Positions 51,728 through 63,005 of a stretch of 64,000 nucleotides of DNA are shown piece by piece. The notes beneath the pieces were generated by a model. The model was not told the DNA's origin. It worked only from the letters and a program-made list of their open reading frames with translations, and did not search any database. Both the position numbers and the translations under genes were made by a program. The DNA is from Setaria digitata (Eukaryota > Nematoda > Chromadorea > Rhabditida > Setariidae). The first letter of the stretch is position 1, and every line of letters starts with the position of its first letter. The stretch lies in NCBI GenBank assembly GCA_003640385.1, contig RCAB01000149.1, forward strand, positions 62,001-126,000, read 5' to 3'.

Positions 51728-53050
51728 TTATTATTTATGGATTAAAGAGCTTGCATTTCCCATAACTTCTGATTTCATATAAAGCATGCAGCAACTAATA
51801 TCTTGGAAAAAGTGGACATGCAGGATAGTCAAAGCATGACAATTTTCCAATTTCTTATCCGAGAAGAATTTGGAACAGAGAGAAAGGAGCATCTCTAACT
51901 TTACTATCAAAATCTTGCTTTCATGTTTAAATCGTTGTTTGTCAGCAATTAAGATTTTCTGTCTTCAAACGTATGTTCATGCAATTTGAAAGTGATGACA
52001 AATCCAAAAGTTCAGGAAAAGTTGACGATAGGTTAAAAAGGGTATTCCAAGAGTATTCAGTTCTGTTGATAAAAAGTGACGTGATGTAAATTGAACTGAG
52101 CGGATTGTTGAGTATTGTTGGACACCTTTGTAGCAGTTTCATGTGATTTTTTCTATTTACGCAATGATTTCCTATTCGTTTCATGTATTTTGCTGTGCAC
52201 TTTTATATATTTTTCACGCTAATGTTAGCATTTTTCATTTAATTAGTATGAATAAACAAGCTATCATCTCTCACAACAAAATCACATTGTAAGTGCAATC
52301 TTAGTCTTTGAAAAATGTAAATCAGTCCCCGAAAAGCAGTGCGCACTGGATTGGTAACTGATTTTTCCATTTGCAAGTAGTACTGAGCTAAATGGAAATC
52401 TTAAGAACTGATTACTAATTTTCCGGAGAGTGCGGTAATAAAAAATATGGGCGTACTGGAAAAGCTGGAATGAGAAGCTTATCAAAAAGCTAAGATAATT
52501 ACAGTAGCAGAATATTTGGTTGTTTCGGCTATAATTCACAGAATTATTCCGTTTTTACTGACGGGTTTCTTTTCCATCGAATTGCTAGAAGTTGAAAAGA
52601 AGGAGATTTTAATTCCCGCGCAGGATAAAAGTCTACTTAGCACAGATTGAAATGGACTTGTATGGATCCGAATTTAGGCTCACTCCTACACGTACATTGC
52701 GTCATTCGGTGTATCTGGTGTGTACGAGTGCGGTGGTTCGATTCGTTGTTGTGCACTGTTTCTCTTGCAGGTTTGCGTGTATTTTATCGGCATCCTAAAC
52801 GCTAACATTTGGTATTTCTTGGGAAAACGGTGAGGAAGAAATTGCGTCACAAACTGAATTATGCCGAGATACAGTATTCCTTTATTATTAAATATCATTG
52901 AGATCTTTTTCTCTCTTTAACTGTTTTCAGCTGAAATTTGCAACAAATTTTTTTGGTATACACATTGAGATTACGGTACTGTTTACATTTCTCCACCCGT
53001 TTGCTTTCAGGATTTGCAGAAAGCAATTTGATTTGATTAATTAATCGAAA
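51728..53050. other. intergenic, no gene seen
   Basis: This 1.3-kb gap should hold the 3' UTR of the 318-aa gene and the 5' flank of the Tudor gene. Open frames are short and lack recognisable domains. A GGTTCGATTC at about 52735 resembles a tRNA B box but has no tRNA around it. TTTGCTTTCAG ending at 53010, 41 bases before the next ATG, is a likely splice acceptor. Confidence 0.55.
53000..53010 (+). promoter_or_regulatory. probable spliced-leader or 5' UTR acceptor of the Tudor gene
   Basis: TTTGCTTTCAG ends at 53010, 40 bases before the ATG at 53051, and matches the nematode 3' splice consensus. No donor-paired upstream exon was identified, which would fit trans-splicing. Confidence 0.45.
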
Positions 53051-56000
53051 ATGGTCGCCATTTCGTTACCAGAAACAATTGCTAACTTTGAAGGTGAAAT
53101 TAGCCATGTGGTGGTTGCTGGAAATGAAACATTAACTTTCATTAAGCCGTCAAAATGGCGAGAAGAAAGAAAGAGGATCTCTTCAAAATTGCAAAGTTTA
53201 GCGCAGTCACTTCGGAAATTTAAGTCTTTATCGGCTGTGAAATCCGGTAAATAGATCTCTCCTGTAATTTCCAATCAAAAAATTAAAGTTGTATAAGGAT
53301 CCAGAAGTAGATCCAGGATCATTTCAATATTAATCCAAATTCATGTCATACACAGTTAATGTATGACTAATTCTGCCATTTTATTATTAGAACCTGAACC
53401 TCAGCTTACAACTTCAGACAAGACATGAACTTGAACTGACATATGTGGGAGATTGTGCAAAGAGCGTAGGCTAAACATAAATTACTATTATTATATCTTT
53501 TTCTAATTTAAAATCAACCAGTATTAAGCACTTCTCCTTAACGTAAGTCATAGACAAACTGCAGTAGCGACTACCAGAAGTTGGTGTATTTTCGTATGAC
53601 TTCATTTAATTATAAATCTAAAGTTTCTGCACCAAGTGTTTGGGTAATAAAACATTGTATGTACTAATGAAGCATGATAAAACATCCTCAGCTGTACTTT
53701 CATTTCAGGTGAGGTGTATATCACAAACGTAAAAGGTTCATTGGAACGGTCGTACATTATCCGACGACCAACACCCGATACATATTCGGTAAATATTTTA
53801 TAACATTTGAAATTGCAAAAATAAAAATAAATCATATATATCGTCTTGAATGCTCATATGTTGATTTTCAAGCATTATTACTTTTCATGTTTTTATGCAC
53901 ATATATGTATGCATTCAACTCAAACTTTAAGGAAATTTCATGGTCATATTATAAACATTTGTTATCCGTGCTAATAATTAGATCCCTGATTCTTACAAAT
54001 TTCACAGATTTACCTCATTGATAAGGGAATGCAGTGCGAAGTGCAATTTGATGATATTTACGAATTTCCTGCAGAATTGCTGGATTTTGAATTGTTCAGC
54101 TGCGTTTGCCCTGTTTTTGTACCATCTGCTGACCAGCTCAGTATCTACAAAGCTTTTATCGGTCACAAATGCAGGTGTGAAGTGGGTAGGTAGAACTTAT
54201 TTTGGTAGAGTGGTAGTGCTTTAGAATTATTTCTTAGGCGTACAGAATGCTAATGAAATTTTCTATCGCAGATGATATCTGAAAAAATTTTGGCTTTTAG
54301 TATCCGGGGTAAGGGTAAATCGAAAAAATCAAACGAACTTGCACCTTTATGCTTCTGCAAAAGCTTAAATTAAATAAGTTTGAGTCATTGTTACATTTCG
54401 CTGCTAGTGGTCTTGAAAACCTTTCAATGAATACACAGTTTTCATCATCTTTACAGCATCATGTGCTAATGCCAAGAGTGATAATTTATAGGAGAAAATT
54501 ATAATCATATGGTGTTACTTCATTATTTCATTGAATTTCATATTTCACTTTTTTTTAGAAATGGTATCGAAATCGTTTGTGGTGTTGGGATATGTCCGGG
54601 GTCGATTACTGGTTGAAAATGGTGATATTTATGAAGATTTGCAAGATATCGTTTATGGGAAGTTGGCAAATGGGTTAAAAAGCTCCGGTTGCTTTTTTTT
54701 AAACATATATTGTGTATTGTTGTAAGTCAACTATCGAGACTTTCAATCTGAAAAAAAGGCGCGAAGCTTAACTTGTTAATTTATATGGAAAAGTAATTCG
54801 TTAGTCTATCCATAAACATTGTTTCCCCTTCTGGTCAATATATAATACAGAGATCTTCTATTTTTTTAAAGGTAGAGGATACATTAGATCTAATATCCTA
54901 ACTGAGGTATCTGAAGGAGACACAGTTTCGTGGACAGCTAGTGGACAAATGGATGACAGCTCCAGCGGTGAACTAACCTATCGTTGCTCTTCTACAGAAA
55001 AAGTAAAAAATTTTGTAGAACTTTAGAAGAATTAAAAGAAATTTTCGAAATTTTGACATTGTTTGATTTATATTTTGCTACATTCGTCACTTCGCTCCAA
55101 AATCTTTGCTACTGATTGTAACCAATCGATCTTCCCACTTAGTCCAAAAGGAGTTCAGATTGCTCAAAAGACATCGACCGCCAGCTGTATTTCGAATAAA
55201 AAAACTTCTTTAACACCAAAGAAGATCAGATGTGCTCAGGAGCATGGTAAAATCTTTTATTTTGATTTTTAGTTTTTTTTTTTTAACAAATTGCTTGCCA
55301 GTTGCATCTTAAAAAATCGCTTAAAAATTGCTGCTAAAATTTGATCATACACAACTCTTTCCTGATTATGCAAATAAAATTAATTTCTTGACTTGTGGGG
55401 ATAAATAAACCTTTATTGTTGCTTAATGTCACAGGATTGAGTGGAAGGTTCTTCAAGGTATAATTTCAGACATGCTGAATCAAGTTTTGTTTTTTTTTTT
55501 TTAGGTAGTTACATGGACGCTGAATTGTGCAATGAATACGACACGGTTAAGGTAAAACTGTAAAAAATTAGAAATTCTCAGGTAATTTGATTGTTTTAAT
55601 TACTATTTTTCGTGCTATCATTGCTGTCATATACAATTGTCCGTGCTTTTTTCAGACTGAAGCACTTTTTACCCAGACAGCGTTCAAACAGTACAAACCT
55701 GATGTTATACCGACTGTGATAAGTGTTCGTTTTGATAAGAGAGATCGGATGTTTGATAGATTTTGGGTTGTTAACAAGAGTATATTTTCGACCGTAGAAA
55801 AGGTGTTACAATATCATCTGCTATTTTTTTTTTTTAATAAAAAAGAATGAAAATCATAATTTGGAAAAAAAATCAACTTTTAGCTTTCTTTTATCACGTT
55901 TTTCAATCAGCAAACACTTCATAATCTGTAATTTACCTGTACTTAATTTTACCAATATTTGGTACATTTTGATTCATTTCTATTTCTCCAAAGATTGAGA

Positions 56001-58088
56001 GATAAAGATGGTTTAAAAATAATCATACCAACTAAATTCATCTCTCTAACTGCAGGTAAAGCAGTTTCTACGGTTTACTTTTAGCTACTGAAGGGAAGTG
56101 CTAAGAGATTAACAGGATTTCCGTCCCTTCGTCAAAGGTTAGATGATGGTCTTCAAGTAACACAAATACCGTGTATCGTGCGTACTCGAGCTGAAAGTGC
56201 TTACAAAGCTTTCTACCGTGCGGTCCCTGCTCGCTTCGATGCCCGTACAAAGAGGTATGTATAACTAAACGAAATTCGTTTCTGGGTTTTTTTTTTTCTA
56301 CTATTGATGGGAAAAAAAAGAACCTAATTCTTTTCATATTCTTTTAATCCTTTTTATAGTGAACGATTTCACCATTATGTAATTTAAGATTCTCAATTTT
56401 CCTGGTGGATTTCGGCTGGTTTAGATGGGTGCTGGCTAACGATGTTATCGATATATCTACCATGTATAAGGTTCGGTTGTTACAATACTGGCATTTTATG
56501 CTACTTAGTGCAGGTTTACTTTTCTAGTGTATTGCTTTAATCTCATTCCAGTCTGATCCGATTCGGAATCTTCCGGTAGCAATGATTCATTGTCAAGAGG
56601 ATGCGACCAGCGTATTACATGCTAAGGTTCGTTCCTGCATCCCATATTCTTTTAACTCTAGGATATTTTAATTGATTTCAATTTTTGTAAGTATTAGGAT
56701 TGTTTTTGTCATTTTTAACACTTTAGGCATATATAAATGCTAAAACCGAGAAAATTGTTGCATTAAATTAGCAGCAATGATAGGAGATTATTTATATTAT
56801 TGAAAATTTACAGAATCTCTCCAAGGGAGCAAATTGCTACATGAGAGTTAAAGGATGTCCGGCCCAGGATGTATATTTGGTTGATTTACTAGAATCTGAG
56901 GATGCTATGAAAGATCAGATAGTTGGTGCTGTTGATAGTCATTGTAAATTTTTAAGTTTGTTTCCTTCCATAAAATTTCATGCTTAATTCGATCTTTCAA
57001 TACTAATTCATATATTTTAGCGATTATAAGAGGAATTCTTCCAGGCAATATGGGAGGAAATGGAGTACTTTCGTTAAGCAAGAAATTGGCCAATGAAACT
57101 TGTCAACAACAACTAATGGCATCAATGGTATTGGGTACATCAAGTGTTGCAGATCGTAATCAAGCCATACAATCGCAGCACGTCTGGTACTTTTGTCTAA
57201 GCATCTGATTGTTGATATTCAGTGCCTACCACAAACTGCGTAGTAATTAGCAGGGCAGAGTGTATGCTGTGTAAAGGCGATCTTTATTCTCCATATGAAT
57301 CTAAGTTGGGTGAAATCATGCATTTTGATCTTCCATTTTCACGAATCTAGTTTTAGCATTTTTTTTTTTTTAAATTATATTCTCTGTTTAATATAGAGGA
57401 ACTACTAATTCAGGCCTGTCTATTACCCTTCACCTTTTTCACTGCCGATGATGATGCCAATAGCTTTGCCGATGATGATGCCAATGCCGATTCCGGACAC
57501 AAATTTACCTTCTTTTGGACATGATCATATTTTAAAGATTCAAAATTCACAAATGAAAAGTCCAGAAGATATTTGTATCCCCCAAAGTAATATGAAAGAT
57601 TCCGTATGTTCCAGAAATTATACCCACCGGAGGTATGTTTTGAATTAATTTATTTTAATATTTTGGAGTTTTCTTTGGGAGTTATCGAAATAGTAAATGA
57701 CTAATCAGTTGTGGTAGATTCGTAGTAGAGAAATAATTTGGCTTAATCGGATCATAGTGATCATAATTTTGCTTCTATTTATGATATCTGTATTTTCTGG
57801 TTTTTCGGATGCCCAGGTTCTCACTTACAGGTCACAAGATAATACCTTGCAAAAGAGGGAATGGTTTGGCAGCGATTTCCATGGAAGAAACAGAGTCGGA
57901 GACAGGGCAGGAAATTCCACTAATGAAAGTAAGTTACAAAAGATTCTGCTATATTAAAAAGGTCATGTATTCTAACCAAGTCTTTAGGTTCGACAGTTTC
58001 AGAAGAACAGAAGATTTGCATTAAATTGATTCGAAAGGAGTTTTCTTTGATGGAGAACTCGCACGTTTACCGATTGGCTATTAAGTAG
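53051..58088 (+). CDS. Tudor-domain protein (EKL-1-like candidate)
   Basis: The likely exons are 53051-53246, 53709-53788, 54008-54185, 54559-54687, 54872-55002, 55143-55246, 55505-55551, 55656-55802, 56085-56254, 56425-56470, 56552-56626, 56814-56943, 57021-57186, 57414-57632, 57831-57928 and 57988-58088, about 670 aa. Residues around IYLIDKGMQCEVQFDDIYEF followed by PAELL form a Tudor strand pattern. A second Tudor-like unit spans FYRAVPARFD through KRWVLANDVIDISTMYK. Near the C-terminus there is a Met/Pro repeat (LPMMMPIALPMMMPMP). Tudor domains bind methylated Arg/Lys and scaffold RNP or small-RNA complexes; two Tudor units in a worm protein of this size would fit EKL-1, but I cannot confirm that. 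All junctions keep phase except that into the exon at 55143, where the frame needs two extra bases, so a micro-exon or another donor may be missing. The 3' end is uncertain. Confidence 0.75.
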
Positions 58089-58800
58089 TCTGCAAATTAG
58101 AAATTTTTAGGTAGTGATGGCATTTCATGGGAGAATACATCAAAAGTCCCAAGAGAACATCGCATATTTCGAAAAAGTAAGAGCTGTTTGCATCCTGTGT
58201 TGGCGTTTTTAATCAGTATAAAGACTGCGCTATTATGATCGAATTGAGAGCGAATAATTCTGTAAGGGACTGCTGTTGCTGAGTATGAATGACGAAGTGT
58301 CATAAATGCTTGTCTTTCACTTGCTACAACATTGAAGATATTCCACTTTAAATAATCTCGGCAATTTTAGTGGCTAGATTCATTCAATTTAAATTAATGA
58401 CATTTTTTTTATGATCTTGATCACTAGACATTAGTGATAAATTCAAGCTTTTGTTTTGCAGGTTTCGATAATAACTCGCAAGGAGTTAGACTTACAAGTT
58501 GGGAAAAGATAAGTTTTATTTTACTTTGTTTTTTTCGCGCTATTATCACTTCAAAATCTGATTCCAGTTCGGTTTTGTTACCTTATTGGGTTTGTCTGGT
58601 TACTTGTAAATCATAAATTGTATGTTTTCCTATCGAATACTGTGGTTTTCAATGCAGTTGGAAAGCACGTTGTAAAATTTCAGGCAGTGGCTGCTGATCG
58701 CGCGGTTCGAGCACATGGGTCCCCGGTTCCGAATGAGCAAACAACCTCCCAATATCGAGAAGACAAATCAAATCGAGCTTAAAAAACACAAATAATTACT
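58089..58800 (+). other. candidate extra 3' exons of the Tudor gene
   Basis: Beyond the TAG at 58088 are three open blocks with good acceptors: about 58112-58174 (SDGISWENTS, donor GTAAG), 58462-about 58512 (FDNNSQGVRLTSWEK) and 58684-58795. The last is open in two frames; one contains RFRMSKQPPNIEK and ends KKHK followed by TAA, and the other ends KSNRA followed by TAA. The first two blocks are mutually in phase, but neither connects cleanly to the exon at 57988. They may be alternative terminal exons of the Tudor gene or a small separate gene. Confidence 0.4.
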
Positions 58801-59940
58801 GTAAAACTCCAATATAATTCTAAAAAAATTAATTCTAAAAGTCATATATGACTATTTGGTTTAAAGTATTTGGATGAGTATTTAGCTGGATCGTTTTGTT
58901 CTCGATTTTTTTACATATGTGATTACGGTTGCTGAGTTAAAATTTTTTTTTATCCGATATTTCTCCTATTTAAAGTGTGGCGCAAATATATTAGTTGTTG
59001 TTACTGTATTCCTTTGTCAGATGTCTTATTAAAGAATTTTTAAGTCTGCTGTTTCCTATTACAAATTTTTGTCGAAGTTTCGAAACACTTTTTAAAGCAG
59101 ATTATAAAAAAAAAAAAAAAAAATCTCGAGCGGAGCTCTGTCCTTCACAGATTTATGCTTCGTTCTTCACTAAACAATATCTTAAGAAATCAAATGAGGT
59201 CTAACACAAGCATTAAATCCGTTGATAATTGTTTTTTTTTTTTTCTGAACTAATCATGCTGTACGGTTCGGTTATGCAGCTCATTAACTGACATTTTGAG
59301 CAGCCCAGTCTCAGCTAAACGATGAATTTCGGAAGCGTTCGTTTGATGATTTCGCGAAAGTACAGGAATGATAATGAGCTAAGAAGGTTAAGGAATAATT
59401 AATAAATAGGCCTTATTAAAAGGTATGGCTTGTATTAACGAGTGGGAGAAATGCCGTCAGAAAAGTAAAATGTCATTATTTGATTTCTTCGGTATCTATT
59501 CATGTTAGGTTTTGGAAAATCGGATGGTACTTTTGATAAGAGGTAGAAAGACTATATCAACAAGAATAAGTACGAAACAAGCGTAAGCAGTAATTAACTT
59601 CTTCTCATTAACGAATTATCATCGCGACAACGAATTCCAGAATAGCTGAGGGGAAAATCGGGATCTGATGTTTGGTTTATAAATTTGGTATTCATTATTT
59701 TTTACCATAATTTTGATTTGAGAAATCGATAGTAAGGGATGTTTTTGTCTGAGCTGGATTTGCGTTCATTCAATTTATTATCATGGAGCATTGAATAAGT
59801 AGATATGATTAAAAGAAGAACTATTTATAATATTTCATCAATCCTAAAATATGAACACTGTTTATCTGCTTACTATTAGATTTTTTTTTTGGTTATATTT
59901 ACTGGATTGTTTCATATGTTCACATAATAAGGTATTTATC

Positions 59941-60056
59941 GTAGGATAGATTGACACCTGCATTTCGTAATAAAGTGTTTTCTATAGGTTACATTGGTAT
60001 CTGCATTTTACAATAAGGTCTTTTCCGTAGGGTAGATTGATATCTACATTTCATCG
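59941..60056. repeat. three-copy 43-bp tandem repeat upstream of IMMP1L
   Basis: Units begin at about 59940, 59983 and 60026. Each starts as a variant of GTAGGxTAGATTGAxAxCT, continues into GCATTTxxxAATAA and ends in GTxTTTTC; the third is truncated. The constant 43-base spacing with several substitutions per unit marks a diverged minisatellite. It ends about 85 bases before the IMMP1L start codon. Confidence 0.8.
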
Positions 60057-60103
60057 TCCATGTTATCCATTTTTTAAATTAATCATTTGAGGTTAAGTCC
60101 TTT

Positions 60104-60112
60104 CATTTTCAG
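60104..60112 (+). promoter_or_regulatory. probable spliced-leader acceptor of the IMMP1L gene
   Basis: CATTTTCAG ends 29 bases before the ATG at 60142. No matching upstream exon is apparent, which would fit nematode trans-splicing of the 5' end. Confidence 0.45.
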
Positions 60113-60141
60113 GTTTATATTACATGATTTAATTAGATGAT

Positions 60142-61008
60142 ATGTTACACTGGAAACGAATAACCTGGCGTCTTGTTCGAAATGTTGGATATTTCTATTG
60201 TGCATCATATGCTGTGGGTCGGCATATTGGTGAGCTAGTGGTGTGTTCAGGTCCATCGATGCATCCAACGATACAGGATGGTGATTTGGTTAGTAGTGTT
60301 CCACATCAAGTGATTTTAATAATTAGTGAGAAAAAAAGATGGAAAAAAATGTTACGCGTTTGTCCATCGCTTGCTAGGACATTTAATTCTGTTAAATTCT
60401 CATTACCAGTTTATGGTATGGATGAATCGCTTTACTCACATTTCCGATATCTAACTCTTCTATATGTTTTGTTTCATTTTATTTTTATATTTTTTTTATT
60501 TTTACTTTTTTTTAATTATCAGTCTTAGACTTCGTTACTTTTTTTAATGTTTTTTATATTCAGTTTATTTAAGTTTGTGGCTGTTTACAAATTTCTATAA
60601 TTTACCTTGATGTAATATTAAATTATTATTCTTGGAGAAGTTCGATTTGAAAATTAAATTTATGCTTTACAGGTGATTGCTGAACGACTCAGCGTTCTTC
60701 TGCAAAACTTACGACGTGGTGATATTGTCGGCACATTGGCGCCCTATGACGCAAATGAAATGCTTTGCAAACGTTTAACAGCCAAAGAGCATGATACAGT
60801 GACAAACTGTTGTCTGTTACCAAATGGGAAAATTCCACGAGGGCATGTATATCTGGAAGGTGATAATAAGATGGCTTCCACCGACTCTCGAGTATTTGGT
60901 CCAGTACCGGCTGGCCTTGTGCAAGTTCGTTTGATCCTTAGGATATGGCCGTTGTCAAGGGCTGGATGGATATCGACGCATTGGTTTTGGGAAAAACCAA
61001 ATGAGTAA
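60142..61008 (+). CDS. IMMP1L: mitochondrial inner membrane protease subunit 1
   Basis: This is a type I signal peptidase (S26 family) that cleaves sorting signals from proteins delivered to the mitochondrial intermembrane space. Two exons (60142-60288 and 60673-61008) give 160 aa; human IMMP1L is 166. The active-site serine box is [11 protein letters not shown] (Ser39), the lysine box is ANEMLCKRL (Lys82), and the C-terminal signature is [17 protein letters not shown] followed by GPVPAGLVQ, then IWPLS. A short N-terminal segment with hydrophobic residues ([16 protein letters not shown]) would anchor it in the inner membrane. The frame stays open past the donor at 60289, so the unspliced reading looks like a longer protein. 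Splicing out 60289-60672 joins GDL to VIAERL and restores the family alignment. The partner subunit (IMMP2L) is not in this window. Confidence 0.96.
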
Positions 61009-63005
61009 TCGATATAATTAAATATAGGCTTCTTGAGGCCTTCAACACAGGTTCCTGATTTTGGATTTTCCACTGAAAGTGAAATGCGGGTGTGTGACGA
61101 CGGTTTTTGATTCTCTTATTTTCTGTGGAAAAATATCAGAAAAAAAATGACCGGACTGATAAAGATTATTGACTAATAAAGCATGACAGAGAATATATGC
61201 ATTTATCAATGGCTTGCTCTGTAGTCTTGTTCATAGTTATGCTTACAGACACAAGTAATGTGTAAATAAGGTTGTTTTTTCTTCATGATAAGGTGCCCAA
61301 ATGATAAACGAAAAAAGGTTCAATTTAATTTGATCATTTATTATGAAAATACGTCACTTTTCAACTTTATATTATATGATATATCTAAGTGTTACATTGT
61401 ACTCATATAATAAAAGTTTTAAGTGTTGAAATTTGCAGTTAACGGGAAATATTAATGGAAAAAATGTCGTGTGTACGGGACATATGATTAATGAAATTCA
61501 TAGATCTCCGGGAGTATTTCACATGGATTCCTTTTTTAGTCAGTCTGGTATTAAATCTGACATTAAGACTGATATTAGATATTTAATTCTGATGTTAAAT
61601 CTGATATTCTGATTCATCAATTAGTCTGATGCTTTCCATCTGAATTCTTTAAATTTCAGGAGGTTAAAGTTCTCAAAGGAAAGGGAGCAGTTTGTGACAA
61701 TATTTTGTTTTGGAGGATTTGCGTAAGTCGCTCATAGATCTTTCTGATTAAAAAAAAAGCGGGATATGTATGAAACTATCTAAATGTGATAGTTTGAATT
61801 ATATAAAAAACCCCATCAGGGGAAGAGAGTAAAGAGGTTAAAAAGAGAGAGAAAGGTAGAGACAAAACACATTGAAAGATCTGGAATGATAACTTTTTCA
61901 TTATGTCTTGTCGTGTCATATTATCGGCTTTTTGATGGGCCGCATAATGTATGTCATATGAGGCAATGCGAAAATGGAACCGAATGAAGGGATTGGTGTT
62001 CTCGGTGCTTCCATCAGCAGATGATGTTTGTTCTTTCCATTACTTTATTTTGTAAAGGGAGTAATAATTGGAATAATCTGATAGATACGTCTCACTAGAC
62101 GATGTATTACGTGAGAAAGTATTTTGCGTCAAATTAATGTGCTATTTACGTGTTTTTTGTGTTTGATATGATTAAGTGAGAAAGAAAAAAAAACGGAATA
62201 TCATTTTATTTTCTACTTTTATTGTTTGCTATCATTTTACTTTTGGTACAGTATTATCGACATTTTTGAGTGGTTTTCAAGCTGCAAAACATATCGCCAG
62301 AATTTAGCCCTATATAGCGCTTCTGCCAAATCTGTCGTTGTTGTGGTATCGCTTTAGCTGTTTCTTATGTTTATTCATTTAATTATTTTGTTTGTGGATT
62401 TGGGGAATCGTATGTGTCATTTTTGGTGTTACTTTGTTGCGAAAATGACGCAGTCATTACGGCAAATTGAGCTTCTGTCTAAGTAGTCCTAATAAAATAA
62501 GATTTTACATAATTTATCTTTAATGTGTGTGCGGAGTAAGAATATTCTGCTTAGTTGCTTCACTTTTTTTTCACCTGGTCATATTTATGCGTCAATCAAT
62601 TTGGAAATGCTGTAAGTTGGTAAAAATATTGAATCCATATATGGCAGAATTTTTATTCTGTCGCGATATGCATTGAGTTGCTTAAATAAATTCATAATAT
62701 TCATTGTATATCTGCATTTGATGTGATTCGATAATTTTTTCAATTTTCGCCTTCATTTCACCTTGCAGACAAAGTCTTCTTGGAAATCCTGACATGAATC
62801 ATTATTTTTCTAGATGTTATGTCCATAATTTCAACTATTTCGCCATAAGTAATTCATATATGCTACTTTTATCACTTTTCAGTAGATGTTTTGTCTATAA
62901 TATCTTTGTTTTTATAATACGATTTATAATTAAAATATAAATAAATTAAGGTAAAATCAGTCAGTCAATCTACAGTTTTGTCAAAGCATATAACATATTG
63001 GATAA
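61009..63005. other. intergenic, no gene seen
   Basis: The 2-kb gap between IMMP1L and GBF1 contains the IMMP1L 3' UTR and presumably the GBF1 promoter. Around 61541-61632 there is a small repeat of TCTGATATTAAATCTGA-like words. No open frame with a recognisable domain and no RNA gene was found. CTACAG at about 62971-62976, some 30 bases before the GBF1 ATG, may be its spliced-leader acceptor. Confidence 0.5.
61175..61180 (+). terminator. likely polyadenylation signal of IMMP1L
   Basis: AATAAA occurs 167 bases after the stop codon at 61008, in an AT-rich 3' flank. A second TAATAAAA lies at about 61410. The position is plausible for a short nematode 3' UTR, but no transcript evidence is available. 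Confidence 0.4.

Larger units (their letters stand above)
58801..60141. other. intergenic, with a 43-bp tandem repeat
   Basis: No gene is recognised. The stretch is AT-rich, with several long A and T runs. A three-unit tandem repeat lies at 59941-60056, and a CATTTTCAG acceptor at 60104-60112 precedes the peptidase gene. Confidence 0.55.

Noticed and set aside
52725..52760. GGTTCGATTC resembling a tRNA B box
   Set aside because: No matching A box, anticodon stem or acceptor stem could be folded around it.
60289..60528. Read-through extension of the IMMP1L first exon into a 128-codon frame
   Set aside because: The extension past 60288 becomes low-complexity Phe/Leu. Splicing at the GT at 60289 to 60673 restores the conserved peptidase alignment.
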